A stretch of DNA of 64,000 nucleotides from Roseovarius mucosus DSM 17069 (GTDB lineage Bacteria > Pseudomonadota > Alphaproteobacteria > Rhodobacterales > Rhodobacteraceae). The notes below the pieces were generated by a model, which saw nothing but the letters and a program-made list of their open reading frames with translations, searched no databases and was not told the DNA's origin. This document shows positions 38,817 to 47,602 of the stretch, piece after piece; position 1 is the stretch's first letter; each line of letters starts with the position of its first letter. The position numbers and the translations under genes were made by a program. The DNA lies in NCBI RefSeq assembly GCF_000768555.3, contig NZ_KN293991.1, positions 124,001-188,000 on the forward strand. Direction: 5' to 3'.

Positions 38817-38987
38817 GGTGAAGAACTCCAGTCAGACAAGCCGATGATCCTTGACCTATAGGATGCCAAGCCTGCGGCCACAAATCAAGAAAGTCACAGC
38901 GCGCAAGGTTCTGCGCATGTGGGTTTGAATCGCAACGCAAGCCGGGCTAAAGCAGACATCGAAACAATATTCGGGTGGTTCTGCATC

Positions 38988-39500
38988 ATGGCGCGTCTTT
39001 ATATCCTGCTGGTTTCGGCTCTTTTGGCTTTGTCCGCCTGCGCCGCACCGCCCCCGCCGCAACTGGGCTCGGATGGTAAACCGCTGCCGCGCGTCTACCG
39101 AATCAAGGCTGGCGAGACCTCGGAAATCCAGTTCCGCATGCTCGATTCGGTCAATTCCCTGCGTCAGGCCGCCGGTCAGGCGCCGCTTACGCTTGATTCG
39201 GCCCTGACGGCCGCCGCCGCCACCCATTCCCGCGATATGTCGGTGCAAAACCGCCCTTGGCACTTTGGCTCAGACGGCTCTTCGCCGCTCGACCGGGTGC
39301 GCCGCGTCGGCTATTCCGGCCATCTCGTGGGCGAAACCATTTCGGAAACCTATGAGACAGAGCTTCAGACCCTCGCCGCCTGGATGGAGGAAGAGGGCAC
39401 GCGCCGCGTGATTCTCGACCCCGACGCGCGCAAGATGGGCTTTTCCTGGCTTCAGGAGCCCGGCGGCAAGATCTGGTGGACGATGATCCTTGGGGGGTGA
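38988..39500 (+). CDS. CAP/SCP-domain lipoprotein
   Basis: This 170-residue protein starts with a lipoprotein signal peptide (LLALSAC, Cys18). Its CAP-like domain runs about 45-170, with SVNSLRQAAGQAPLTLDSAL, AAATHSRDMS and GYSGHLVGETI, the usual spacing of helix 1, the His-containing helix and the last strands. Bacterial CAP proteins are secreted, some binding lipids or sterols; the function here is unknown. The ATG at 38988 is chosen because it begins the signal peptide. It abuts the convergent second L,D-transpeptidase gene. Confidence 0.85.
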   Translation: MARLYILLVSALLALSACAAPPPPQLGSDGKPLPRVYRIKAGETSEIQFRMLDSVNSLRQAAGQAPLTLDSALTAAAATHSRDMSVQNRPWHFGSDGSSPLDRVRRVGYSGHLVGETISETYETELQTLAAWMEEEGTRRVILDPDARKMGFSWLQEPGGKIWWTMILGG

Positions 39501-40004
39501 TCACGCATTAAGCGTGATCGGCGTCCCGTCGCGGACCATGGCATAGACATCCTCCATCTCGCGATTCTTGACCGAGATACAGCCAGCCGTCCAATCGGGG
39601 CTGAACATGGCCAGCGCATTGGGCTCTCCATGAATGAAAATATCGCCGCCAGGTGATTTGCCATGCGCCTTGGCATAGGCAATATCAGCCTCATTCGGAT
39701 ACGAAATGCCCAAGGACAGGTGAAACGCGCTGTTGGGATTGCGCCGGTCGATATGATACTCGCCCTCCGGCGTGCGCCCATCGCCCTCGAACTGCTTGTG
39801 GCCCTGCGGCGCAAAGCCAAGATCGACCCGATACCGCTTGAGCGGGCGATCATGGTGCAAGAGGAACATCTCGCGCTCGCCCTTGTTCACGATGATGCGC
39901 GTCACCTCGGGGCCACGATATGTCCGGAATTTGGAGTCCTGCCTGCTACATGCGACAAGGGCACTCAGCCCCGCCAGCATTACGAAACGTCGGTTGGAGA
40001 TCAT
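39501..40004 (-). CDS. L,D-transpeptidase (YkuD), lipoprotein-like
   Basis: This 167-residue protein has a YkuD domain with His125 (FIHGEP) and Cys142 (DWTAGCISVKN), plus FEGDGRTPEGEYHI, typical of the YafK-like short branch. The N-terminus has both a twin-arginine-like SNRRFVML and a lipobox ending LVAC at Cys19, so it may be lipid-anchored. It would crosslink or remodel peptidoglycan in the periplasm. The ATG at 40004 follows GGAAGA. Confidence 0.9.
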   Translation of the reverse strand: MISNRRFVMLAGLSALVACSRQDSKFRTYRGPEVTRIIVNKGEREMFLLHHDRPLKRYRVDLGFAPQGHKQFEGDGRTPEGEYHIDRRNPNSAFHLSLGISYPNEADIAYAKAHGKSPGGDIFIHGEPNALAMFSPDWTAGCISVKNREMEDVYAMVRDGTPITLNA

Positions 40005-40078
40005 TGTTGTCTTCCACTTGCTGCTCGCGCGTTTCATACCTCAAATCAGGGGTATGGTGGTAGAGGGATTTGTCAGGA

Positions 40079-41302
40079 TCACACCTTGTTCAGGGTGAAA
40101 CCGGCCACCAATTCCACATGCGCCGACCAGCGGAATTGATCGACCACCCGCACCGGCCCCATCGCATAGCCCGCGCCGATCAACACCTTGGCATCGCGGG
40201 CAAATGTCACCGGATTGCAGGACACATAGGCCAGACGCGGCAGGCTGGCGCGGGCAATCTCGGCAATCTGCGCCTCTGCCCCGGCACGCGGCGGATCAAT
40301 CACCGCCGCATCGAAGCGCGCCAACTCATCCGGCAAGAGTGGGCGGCGAAAGAGATCCCGCACCTCGGTGCTCAGCGGATGCAGCCCCGCCACCCCACGC
40401 CGCCCGGCATCCAGCGCTGCCAGCATCGCGGCCTCGCCCTCGACCGCATGTACCTGCGCCCGCTGCGCCAAAGGCAAGGCAAAGGTGCCGCATCCGGAAA
40501 ATAGATCGACGATCCGCCGCGCCCCGGCAAGAATAGTCTCTGTTTCAGCCAAAAGTGCCGCTTCGCCCTCTGGTGTCGCTTGCAGAAACGCGCCCGGCGG
40601 CGGCACCACCCGCGCTGCACCAAAGGCCTGCACCGGCGCGCGCCGCGTCACCACCACCTCATCGCCCCAGGCCAGCCGCGCCAGATCATGCCGCTCGGCC
40701 AGCGCCGCCAGTGCAATCCGCAGCGGCCCATCCAGCGGTTTGCCCTCGGCCACCGCCACATCCAGCCCGACAAGGGACCGCGTGACGCTGACCGCCAGCG
40801 CCGCCTTGCGGCTTGTGCCCGTCGCGGCCAGATCGCAGGCCACGCTCAACCCGCGCAACACCTCGGGATGCAGCAAATGACAGTCCGGCACCTCGATGAT
40901 CACGTCGCTGCCGCGCGCATGAAACCCGGCCATCGCGCCCTTTTTCGTGCGTTTGGCGGCAAAGACCGCCCGCCGCCGGGATTGCGGCGGCGACACATGG
41001 ATTGGCAGGAACTCAGCGGCGATGCCATGTGCCGCCAGCGCCGCGCGCACCACCTCCACTTTCCAGACCGCGACAAACCCGTCCGACGCATGTTGCACCT
41101 GACAGCCGCCGCAGGACCGAAAATGCCGACAGGGCGCACTCACCCGATCCGAGGACGGCGTGATGATGCGCACGTCGGTCAGGGTCTGACCGTTCAGCGT
41201 GCCCGATACCCGCTCGCCGGGCAGGGTCAGGGGCGCATAAACCGGCCCTTCGGCAATGCCGTCGCCCTGATGCCCCAATCGTATGATGTCATGTTCGCTC
41301 AT
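40079..41302 (-). CDS. RNA m5U methyltransferase (RlmD/RumA family)
   Basis: This 407-residue protein carries three of the four [4Fe-4S] cysteines as CRHFRSCGGC (Cys58, 64, 67) with the fourth in PDCHLL. The SAM motif is VDLFSGCGTFALPLA, and the catalytic Cys lies in AYVSCNPVTFARD. The family methylates uridine C5 in 23S rRNA (U747 or U1939) or tRNA. The exact target cannot be told from sequence alone. A TRAM-like domain may cover residues 1-50. It lies 42 bases downstream of the frameshifted CCA gene. Confidence 0.9.
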   Translation of the reverse strand: MSEHDIIRLGHQGDGIAEGPVYAPLTLPGERVSGTLNGQTLTDVRIITPSSDRVSAPCRHFRSCGGCQVQHASDGFVAVWKVEVVRAALAAHGIAAEFLPIHVSPPQSRRRAVFAAKRTKKGAMAGFHARGSDVIIEVPDCHLLHPEVLRGLSVACDLAATGTSRKAALAVSVTRSLVGLDVAVAEGKPLDGPLRIALAALAERHDLARLAWGDEVVVTRRAPVQAFGAARVVPPPGAFLQATPEGEAALLAETETILAGARRIVDLFSGCGTFALPLAQRAQVHAVEGEAAMLAALDAGRRGVAGLHPLSTEVRDLFRRPLLPDELARFDAAVIDPPRAGAEAQIAEIARASLPRLAYVSCNPVTFARDAKVLIGAGYAMGPVRVVDQFRWSAHVELVAGFTLNKV

Positions 41303-41344
41303 GCCTGCGCCTTTAGCCTGCGTCGCCCTGCGGTGAAAGCCCGC

Positions 41345-42491
41345 TCAGAGCAGATCATCGCGCGTCAGCGTAAAATTCGACTCGATCCAGCGCCGCTCCA
41401 ACGCCTGCAACCGCTCGCCCAGCGCGGGGCCGGAGTACTCTGGCATCAGGTCCGCCGCCGTCACCGGAAATCGTGCCTTGGCCCCTTGGTCCAGATCCTC
41501 GGCAAGGCGCGCACTCCAGGGCATCTCCAAGAGCGCCGCACGCAGCAACAGGATCGCGCGCCCCTCTTCGACGCCGTGGCGATACCCCAATTCCGCCGCC
41601 TGCGTCGTTTCCGCCGCCGCCCTGCGCAAGAGGTCCAGCCGCCGCGCCTCGGCCCGCGACAGGCGCAACCGCTCTGCCACCGCTTCGCCACCCAGCGCGG
41701 CGAGCCGCAGAATCGCATCCGGGGCTGCGTTTGTCTCTGATTCCAGATACACCAACAGGGCCAAGGCCCGCGCATCGCTCCCCGGCAAAACCCCGTGTAA
41801 CACCCCCGCCACCTGCATCGCCGCCACCGAAGGGGCCGGATCGGGCGCGCCCAAGAGCTTGCGCATCTCCGCCCCCACGCGTTCACGCGAGAGGCGCGCC
41901 AAGCCCTCGACATTGCCAGCACAGGCCGCCAGCCCCTCGGCATCAAGCCCCCCCCTCGGGGTCGCCATACCAGGCGTGAAATCGGAAAAACCGCAGGATT
42001 CGCAGGTAATCCTCGCGAATTCGCTGATCCGCATCCTCGATGAACCGGACCCGCCGCGCCCGTAGATCCTCCAACCCGCCCAAAGGATCGACCACATCGC
42101 CATCGGGCCGCGCATAAAGCGCGTTCATGGTAAAATCCCGCCGCCGGGCATCCGTGTGCAGATCGTCGGCAAAGGCCACCACCGCATGCCGGCCAAAGCT
42201 CTGCACATCCTTGCGAAAGGTCGTGACCTCATGGCCAATGTGACCCGAAACCACCGTAATCGTGCCATGCTCGATCCCCGTCGGCACCGGCTTCAGCCCA
42301 GCCCCCTCGGCCAGTTCCACCACCATTTCTGGCCGCGCATCAGTGGCAATGTCGATATCCCCCACCGGCGCCCCCAAGAGCGCGTTGCGCACGCAGCCAC
42401 CGACAAACAGCGCCTGATACCCCGCACCGGTCAGCATCGCACAGACCGCCTGCGTCGCCTTGGCCTCGATCCAAGCGCCCGAAACCTTCAT
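41345..42491 (-). pseudogene. cca: CCA tRNA nucleotidyltransferase, interrupted by a +1 change in a G8 tract
   Basis: The first 182 residues encode a class II nucleotidyltransferase head: GGCVRNALLGAPVGDIDIATDA, RRRDFTMNALYA and EDYLRILRFFRFHAWYGDPE. They then end at a TGA inside a run of eight G (plus-strand C run, 41948-41955). Deleting one G joins this frame to the C-terminal part, reading GGLDAEGLAACAGNVEGL and then about 200 residues with the expected RNA-binding body (LSRERVGAEMRKLL), to give about 381 residues. The enzyme adds or repairs tRNA 3' CCA ends. It overlaps the Nudix gene by four bases. Sequencing error, slippage or true loss cannot be separated here. Confidence 0.9.
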
Positions 42492-43093
42492 TCCGGCCCC
42501 GCCAGATCCGCAAGATTGCGCAAGATTCGCGCCGTTGCCCCCCAGATGTAATAGGGGCCATAGGGCACCGCATAATAGCGCCGCCAATCCCCACGCCAGC
42601 GGCGTTTCTCGACCCTATACCGGCCCAACTCGAGCACATGCGCCAGCGGCACGTCAAAGACCTCATCGACCTCGCCCTGCTCGGCACGGGGCTGAAACGG
42701 CCCATGCAACCGCGCCAGAACCGGCGTCACGTCAAAGCCGGTCACAGTCTCATGCCGGGGCAGAAACCCCAACACCTCAACGTTGCGCCGGTCGATCCCG
42801 ATTTCCTCCTCCGCTTCGCGCAGCGCCGTGGCGGTAATATCGGGATCACCCGCATCCTGTTTGCCCCCCGGAAAGGCGATTTGCCCGGGATGATGCCGCA
42901 GTTTCGAGGACCGCTTGGTCAGGATCACGCGCCCCTCGCGCACCGGTATCAGCACCGCCGCCGCCCGCAGCTTGCGCCCCTCGGGCAAGACGACACCGGG
43001 ATTGAGATCATAATCCGACGAGGGCGCCCGCGCGGCCCGCAGCGCAGCCAGCACCCGATCGAGCGGATCAGTCACCGCCCCCGGCCTCGTCAT
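42488..43093 (-). CDS. Nudix hydrolase, CoA pyrophosphatase-like
   Basis: This roughly 201-residue protein has the Nudix box GGKQDAGDPDITATALREAE followed by EEIGI. It also has the upstream LTKRSSKLRHHPGQIAFPGG, the extra motif of the CoA/acyl-CoA pyrophosphatase branch (NUDT7/NUDT8-like). It would cleave CoA to 4'-phosphopantetheine and 3',5'-ADP. The start is uncertain: ATG 43093 has GAGG upstream but overlaps hslO by 26 bases; GTG 43075 overlaps by eight. It is coupled by ATGA to the CCA gene. Confidence 0.88.
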   Translation of the reverse strand: MTRPGAVTDPLDRVLAALRAARAPSSDYDLNPGVVLPEGRKLRAAAVLIPVREGRVILTKRSSKLRHHPGQIAFPGGKQDAGDPDITATALREAEEEIGIDRRNVEVLGFLPRHETVTGFDVTPVLARLHGPFQPRAEQGEVDEVFDVPLAHVLELGRYRVEKRRWRGDWRRYYAVPYGPYYIWGATARILRNLADLAGPE

Positions 43094-44066
43094 CCTTGGC
43101 CTCAAACCCGACTGTCGCCGGATCCAACCGGTAATGTGCCCCGCAAAACTGGCAATCGGCGGTCACAAGGCCCTCTTGCGTCGTCATGGTCGCAATATCG
43201 CGCGCGGAATAGATCGACAGGCTGCTGCGCACGCGCTCCTCCGAACAGGTGCAGCCAAACCGAACCGCCTGCATATCGAAAACGCGCGGCCCTTCTTCGT
43301 GAAACAGCCGCACCAGCAAATCCGTCGGAGCCACCGACGGCCCGATCAGCTCCAGATCCTCAACCGTATCGAGCAGGACATTGGCACGATTCCAATTCTC
43401 GGCATCGTCGCCGTCCAGAATATCCTCGGCCTGCAAGAGCCCACCATCGCCCGATCCGCCGTCATTGGCAAAGGGCGACGCCTTGGGCATATGCTGCAAC
43501 ATGACACCACCCGCGCGCCAGTGTTCGACGCCGCCCGCCTCGGTCCATTTCCCGAAACTCAGCGCAAAGCGCGTCGGCAATTGCTCGGATTGGGCAAAAT
43601 ACGCCTCGGCACAGTGGCGCAGCGCCTCTCCGGCGATGGGCGTGATCCCCTGATAGGGCGTCGTGCCCTGCCCCTGATCCAGCATCACCGCGAAATACCC
43701 TTCGCCCAACTGATCGAAGGGACGCGCGTGGCTCAAGCGTTCTGCGTCGAAACTGGCATAGGCGCGCATCCGCGCAGGCTCTCCCGGCTCGCTCGGGCCA
43801 TAGTAATCCGTGGCGATCATCCGCACCGCACCGCGTGTCTGCACCTGCAATGACAGTTTCCACCGCAGCTTGATCGTCTGCCCGATCAACGCGGTCAGAA
43901 GAGCCATTTCCGCGATCAACGCCTCGACCTGCGGCGGATAATCATGCTGTTTCAGAATCCCGTCCAGCACCCCGTCAAGCCGCACCACCCGCCCGCGAAT
44001 ATCGGCGCGGTCTAGCTGAAAGGGCAGGATCGTATCATCCCAGGCGATTTTCTGTCCAAGTGTCAT
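43068..44066 (-). CDS. hslO: Redox-regulated chaperone Hsp33
   Basis: This 332-residue protein has the Hsp33 fold with the C-terminal zinc site CTC and CQFC (about residues 275-315) that senses oxidants. Under oxidative unfolding stress the zinc is lost, disulfides form and the chaperone becomes active. The N-terminal region (TILPFQLDRADIRGRVVRL) and IATDYYG segment are typical. It leads the operon hslO-Nudix-cca and is divergent from a second Nudix gene. Confidence 0.95.
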   Translation of the reverse strand: MTLGQKIAWDDTILPFQLDRADIRGRVVRLDGVLDGILKQHDYPPQVEALIAEMALLTALIGQTIKLRWKLSLQVQTRGAVRMIATDYYGPSEPGEPARMRAYASFDAERLSHARPFDQLGEGYFAVMLDQGQGTTPYQGITPIAGEALRHCAEAYFAQSEQLPTRFALSFGKWTEAGGVEHWRAGGVMLQHMPKASPFANDGGSGDGGLLQAEDILDGDDAENWNRANVLLDTVEDLELIGPSVAPTDLLVRLFHEEGPRVFDMQAVRFGCTCSEERVRSSLSIYSARDIATMTTQEGLVTADCQFCGAHYRLDPATVGFEAKDDEAGGGD

Positions 44067-44142
44067 GGGCTTTCCTTTGGGTCTCGACTTGGCATATCGC
44101 GCCTGTACCGTCAGGACAAGCCAACCCCAAGAGAGGTGTCAG

Positions 44143-44586
44143 ATGATCAGACGATTCGGAGACAGCCCCCGGCCCGATGTGGCCTATCGCCTGCGCCCCG
44201 GTGCCTATGCCATCCTGCCACATCGCGGCCGGCTGCTCGTGACTCATCAGGCGGACCCGCTGCCAGAGCTGCAATTGCCCGGCGGCGGCATTGATCCCGG
44301 CGAATCGCCCGTACAGGCGCTCTATCGCGAGGTGTTCGAGGAAACCGGCTGGCTCATCGCCCGGCCTCGGCGGCTGGGCGCATTTCGCCGCTTCACCTAT
44401 ATGCCGGAATATGGATTCTGGGCAGAAAAGCTCTGCATTATCTACCGCGCCCATCCCGTGCGACGACTGGGCCCACCCAGCGAGCCGGGGCACCGCGCGG
44501 TCTGGATCGCACCGGACCAGGCCGCACAGGAGCTTGGCAATTCCGGCGACCGGCATTTCGTCAGCCGGGAAATCCGCTGCCTTTGA
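44143..44586 (+). CDS. Nudix hydrolase
   Basis: This 147-residue protein has the complete Nudix box: GGGIDPGESPVQALYREVFE then ETGW (about residues 46-70). The substrate is unknown; the AILPHRGRLLVTHQ strand resembles general NDP-X hydrolases. The ATG at 44143 follows GAGAGGTG. It is divergent from hslO, and its 3' end overlaps the convergent receiver-phosphatase gene by 26 bases. Confidence 0.88.
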   Translation: MIRRFGDSPRPDVAYRLRPGAYAILPHRGRLLVTHQADPLPELQLPGGGIDPGESPVQALYREVFEETGWLIARPRRLGAFRRFTYMPEYGFWAEKLCIIYRAHPVRRLGPPSEPGHRAVWIAPDQAAQELGNSGDRHFVSREIRCL

Positions 44587-45847
44587 ATTCCAGCAATACC
44601 CCTGAAATATCATCGTTGAATTCGGCATCCCCGGCAAATTCCGACAATTTCCACACCAGCGATTCGAGCAGCGCCATGCCGCGCGTCTGCCGCAACTCGC
44701 GCAGGATCGCGGCCAGCCCCTCCTCTTGCAGCAGTGCGCCGGACTTGCCCGCACATTCGATGACCCCGTCAGAATGGATCAAGAGCCGGTCGCCCGGCCC
44801 CATCCGCACCTCGAATTGCTCAAACTCGGCCCCGTCGATCAACCCCACCGGCAAGCCGCCTGCACCGATGAATTCCACCGTGCCATCGGCCCGCTGCAAT
44901 GCCGGATGCGGATGCCCCGCCTGAGAGAGGATCACCCTCCCGCTCTCCAGATCGACATCGGCCAGAACAAGTGTGAAGTAATGCTCGGTCTCCATCTCTG
45001 ACATGATCAACCGATTCAGCATCGCAATCGCCTGAGCCGGCGGGCGCGCCACAAACCGGCCATCGCGCGTCTTGCGCAGGGCCAGGTTCTGCTCGGGCAC
45101 AGAGGCCGACAGATACCCCGCCAGTCGCGCCGTCATCAGCGCCGAACTGATCCCATGTCCCGACACGTCGATGCCATAAAGGCCGATGCGCGTGGCCCCG
45201 ATCGGGAACATCCCCACCAGATCGCCGCCCACATGCCCCGCCGATTGCAGTATCAACGACACCTCCGCCGCACCGAAATCGCGATAGCGCTCGCTCACCA
45301 GCGATTGTTGCAGCTTCTTCGCCTCGATCAGATCGCTGTCGAGCGAATCATAGAGCGTTTGCAACTCGTCCAGCGTCGATTTGATCAGCCGGTTCTTCTC
45401 GGTCAGCTCGCGCTGCATCCGCAGGATGCGTGCCCCCGCCGAAATCCGCGCCCGCAACTCGGCGGCATTGACCGGCTTGGTCAGGAAATCATCCGCCCCG
45501 GCATCAAGGCCCAGCGCCACCTCATCCTTGTCGCTTTTCGAGGTCAGGAGGATGAAATAGCCATAGCTCTCGTGCGGCATCTCTCTGAATCGGCGACAGA
45601 ATTCCAACCCGCTCAGCCCCGGCATCATCCAATCGCTCATCACCAGATCGGGCGGGTGATCCCGGCAGAGACGCAAGGCATCCTCGCCCGATTCGGCCTC
45701 TTGCACGTCGAACCCCCAGCGCTGCAAGGATGCCGTCAGGATGCGCCGCTGCAATCGGCTGTCATCCACCACCAGAACGCGCTGGATCACCCCGCCGCCC
45801 GCATCCGTCCCTGCCACCTCTTCCGCTCGTGATCGCACCCGGGCCAC
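44561..45847 (-). CDS. Response regulator fused to a PP2C-type (SpoIIE/RsbU) phosphatase
   Basis: This protein of up to 428 residues has an N-terminal receiver domain (VLVVDDSRLQRRIL, phosphoacceptor Asp72 in MSDWMMPGLSG, Lys in LTKPVNAAE), a coiled-coil linker (about 155-190) and a C-terminal PP2C phosphatase (GGDLVGMF, GIDVSGHGISSALMT, IHSDGVIE, DDISGVLL). It probably dephosphorylates an anti-sigma-factor antagonist when phosphorylated, as in partner-switching pathways such as the RbaY-type regulators of Rhodobacter. The first start codon, GTG 45847, is uncertain; a GTG three codons later has better ribosome binding site spacing. An Hpt gene is divergent. Confidence 0.9.
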   Translation of the reverse strand: MARVRSRAEEVAGTDAGGGVIQRVLVVDDSRLQRRILTASLQRWGFDVQEAESGEDALRLCRDHPPDLVMSDWMMPGLSGLEFCRRFREMPHESYGYFILLTSKSDKDEVALGLDAGADDFLTKPVNAAELRARISAGARILRMQRELTEKNRLIKSTLDELQTLYDSLDSDLIEAKKLQQSLVSERYRDFGAAEVSLILQSAGHVGGDLVGMFPIGATRIGLYGIDVSGHGISSALMTARLAGYLSASVPEQNLALRKTRDGRFVARPPAQAIAMLNRLIMSEMETEHYFTLVLADVDLESGRVILSQAGHPHPALQRADGTVEFIGAGGLPVGLIDGAEFEQFEVRMGPGDRLLIHSDGVIECAGKSGALLQEEGLAAILRELRQTRGMALLESLVWKLSEFAGDAEFNDDISGVLLEFKGSGFPG

Positions 45848-45988
45848 CTTTTACACTGTCTCCGCCCTTCCTAGGCGCACAGGGTTTAACAGGAGGTGAA
45901 TGGTAAAATTCGCACGGATTTCTGATCCGACTTAACCCTTTATCAGCGCTTTGCGTCCAGTCTGACAGCAGGTATCGGAGGGTAGATT

Positions 45989-46321
45989 ATGATCGACTGG
46001 GGTCGCGTGCAGGACCTGCGCGATGAAATCGGGGCTGACGCCTTTGGCGAGGTGGTCGAGCTTTTCCTGGACGAGGTGGATACCGAAATCGGGAAATTGC
46101 GCCTGCCGGATGCCGGCACGGATCTCGAGGCGCTGTTGCATTTCCTCAAGGGCAGCGCGCTCAATCTCGGATTTGCCGCCTTTGCCGATCTCTGTCATCA
46201 GGGCGAACGCGCCGCCGCCGCCGGTCAGCACGACGGGATCGACCTCGGCGCCGTGCTCGATTGCTATACGCGCTCGAAATCCGAATTCATCGCCGGTCTG
46301 GCACAGGTCATCGCCGCCTGA
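45989..46321 (+). CDS. Hpt-domain histidine phosphotransfer protein
   Basis: This 110-residue protein is a single Hpt four-helix domain. The phosphorylated histidine should be His51 in LLHFLKGSALNLGF, the standard HxxKG pattern. It has no kinase or receiver domain, so it should relay phosphate between a hybrid kinase and a receiver. The divergent neighbour carries a receiver domain and is the obvious candidate partner (inference). ATCGGAGGG lies upstream of the ATG. It ends three bases before the convergent ilvA gene. Confidence 0.9.
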   Translation: MIDWGRVQDLRDEIGADAFGEVVELFLDEVDTEIGKLRLPDAGTDLEALLHFLKGSALNLGFAAFADLCHQGERAAAAGQHDGIDLGAVLDCYTRSKSEFIAGLAQVIAA

Positions 46322-46324
46322 CCC

Positions 46325-47563
46325 TCAGATCAGGAATTCGGCCAGCACCTCATCCCGCGTGATGTCGCGATACTCGAATCCGGCCGCATCCAAACGCGTC
46401 AGGATCGGGGCAAAATTCTCGGGCCGCGTCGTCTCGATCCCGATCAGCACAGAGCCAAAGTTGCGCGCAGATTTCTTGAGATATTCAAACCGCGCAATAT
46501 CGTCCTCTGGTCCCAATATCTCCAGAAACTCGCGCAGCGCCCCGGGCCGCTGCGGCATCCGCAGGATGAAATACTTCTTCACGCCGGAAAACCGCTGCGC
46601 CCGCTCCTTGACCTCGGGCAGGCGCTCGAAATCGAAATTGCCACCCGAGGTGACACAAACCACCGTCTTGCCCCGGATCGCCTCTGCCATATCCTTGAGC
46701 GCATCCACCGCCAGTGCCCCCGCCGGTTCCAGCACGATCCCCTCGATATTGAGCATTTCCAGCATCGTGGTGCAGAGCCGGTCCTCTTCGATCACCATCG
46801 CGCGGGCCGGGTCAATATCCGCCAGCCGCGCGAATGTGCGCGCCCCGATCTGCGCCACGGCCGCACCATCGGCAAAGGTGTTCACATGCCGCAAACGCAC
46901 AGGTTCCCCCGCCGCCAGCGCCGCACCAAGACAGGCGCCCCCCGCCGGCTCGACCAGCGTCAGCGCGGCCCGCGCGCCCACATAGCTGCGCACCCCCGCC
47001 GAGAGCCCGCCACCACCCACCGGCAAGATGAGGTGATCGGGCATCCCGCCCAGTTGCGCCTCGATTTCAACCGCAACGCTGGCCTGTCCCTCGATCACAT
47101 CCTCGTCGTCAAACGGCGACAGGAAATGCCCGCCCACCTGCGCGCAATAGGCCTGCGCCGCCGCCAGCGTGTCATCGAAATAATCGCCCGTCAGCCGGAT
47201 CGCCACCGCATCGCCGCCAAACTTCTCGGTTTTGCCGATCTTTTGCTGGGGCGTCGTCACCGGCATGAAAATCACGCCCTTGACCCCAAAATGCCGGCAC
47301 ATATAGGCCACACCCTGCGCGTGATTGCCCGCACTCGCACAGACAAAGGTCGCCGTGTCCGGCCGCGCCGCCAGCACCTTGCGCATCGCATTGAACGCGC
47401 CCCGCAGCTTGTAGGAGCGCACCGGGCTCAGATCCTCGCGCTTGAGCAGGATTTCAGCGCCATAGCGCTCGGACAGGTGATCATTGCGTTGGAGCGGTGT
47501 CGGCTCGAACACGGAGCGCATCGCGGCCTCTGCGGCGCGGGCATTTTCCTGAAACTCGGTCAT
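46325..47563 (-). CDS. ilvA: Threonine ammonia-lyase (threonine dehydratase)
   Basis: This 412-residue PLP enzyme deaminates threonine to 2-oxobutyrate, the first step towards isoleucine. The PLP lysine is Lys52 in SYKLRGAFNAM, the glycine loop is PVGGGGLSAGV and the SAGNHAQGVAY segment is present. A single C-terminal ACT-like domain (about 325-412) should bind isoleucine, making this the shorter biosynthetic form. The ATG at 47563 gives the MTEFQENARAAE start. It lies 39 bases after a membrane-protein gene on the same strand. Confidence 0.95.
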   Translation of the reverse strand: MTEFQENARAAEAAMRSVFEPTPLQRNDHLSERYGAEILLKREDLSPVRSYKLRGAFNAMRKVLAARPDTATFVCASAGNHAQGVAYMCRHFGVKGVIFMPVTTPQQKIGKTEKFGGDAVAIRLTGDYFDDTLAAAQAYCAQVGGHFLSPFDDEDVIEGQASVAVEIEAQLGGMPDHLILPVGGGGLSAGVRSYVGARAALTLVEPAGGACLGAALAAGEPVRLRHVNTFADGAAVAQIGARTFARLADIDPARAMVIEEDRLCTTMLEMLNIEGIVLEPAGALAVDALKDMAEAIRGKTVVCVTSGGNFDFERLPEVKERAQRFSGVKKYFILRMPQRPGALREFLEILGPEDDIARFEYLKKSARNFGSVLIGIETTRPENFAPILTRLDAAGFEYRDITRDEVLAEFLI

Positions 47564-47602
47564 GCCCGCCTCAGTGCCGCAATCGTGCCCCCCTGACAAG
47601 GC

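Noticed and set aside
45848..45988. CtrA binding site between the phosphatase and Hpt genes
   Set aside because: Isolated TTAAC half-sites occur, but no pair with the required seven-base spacing.
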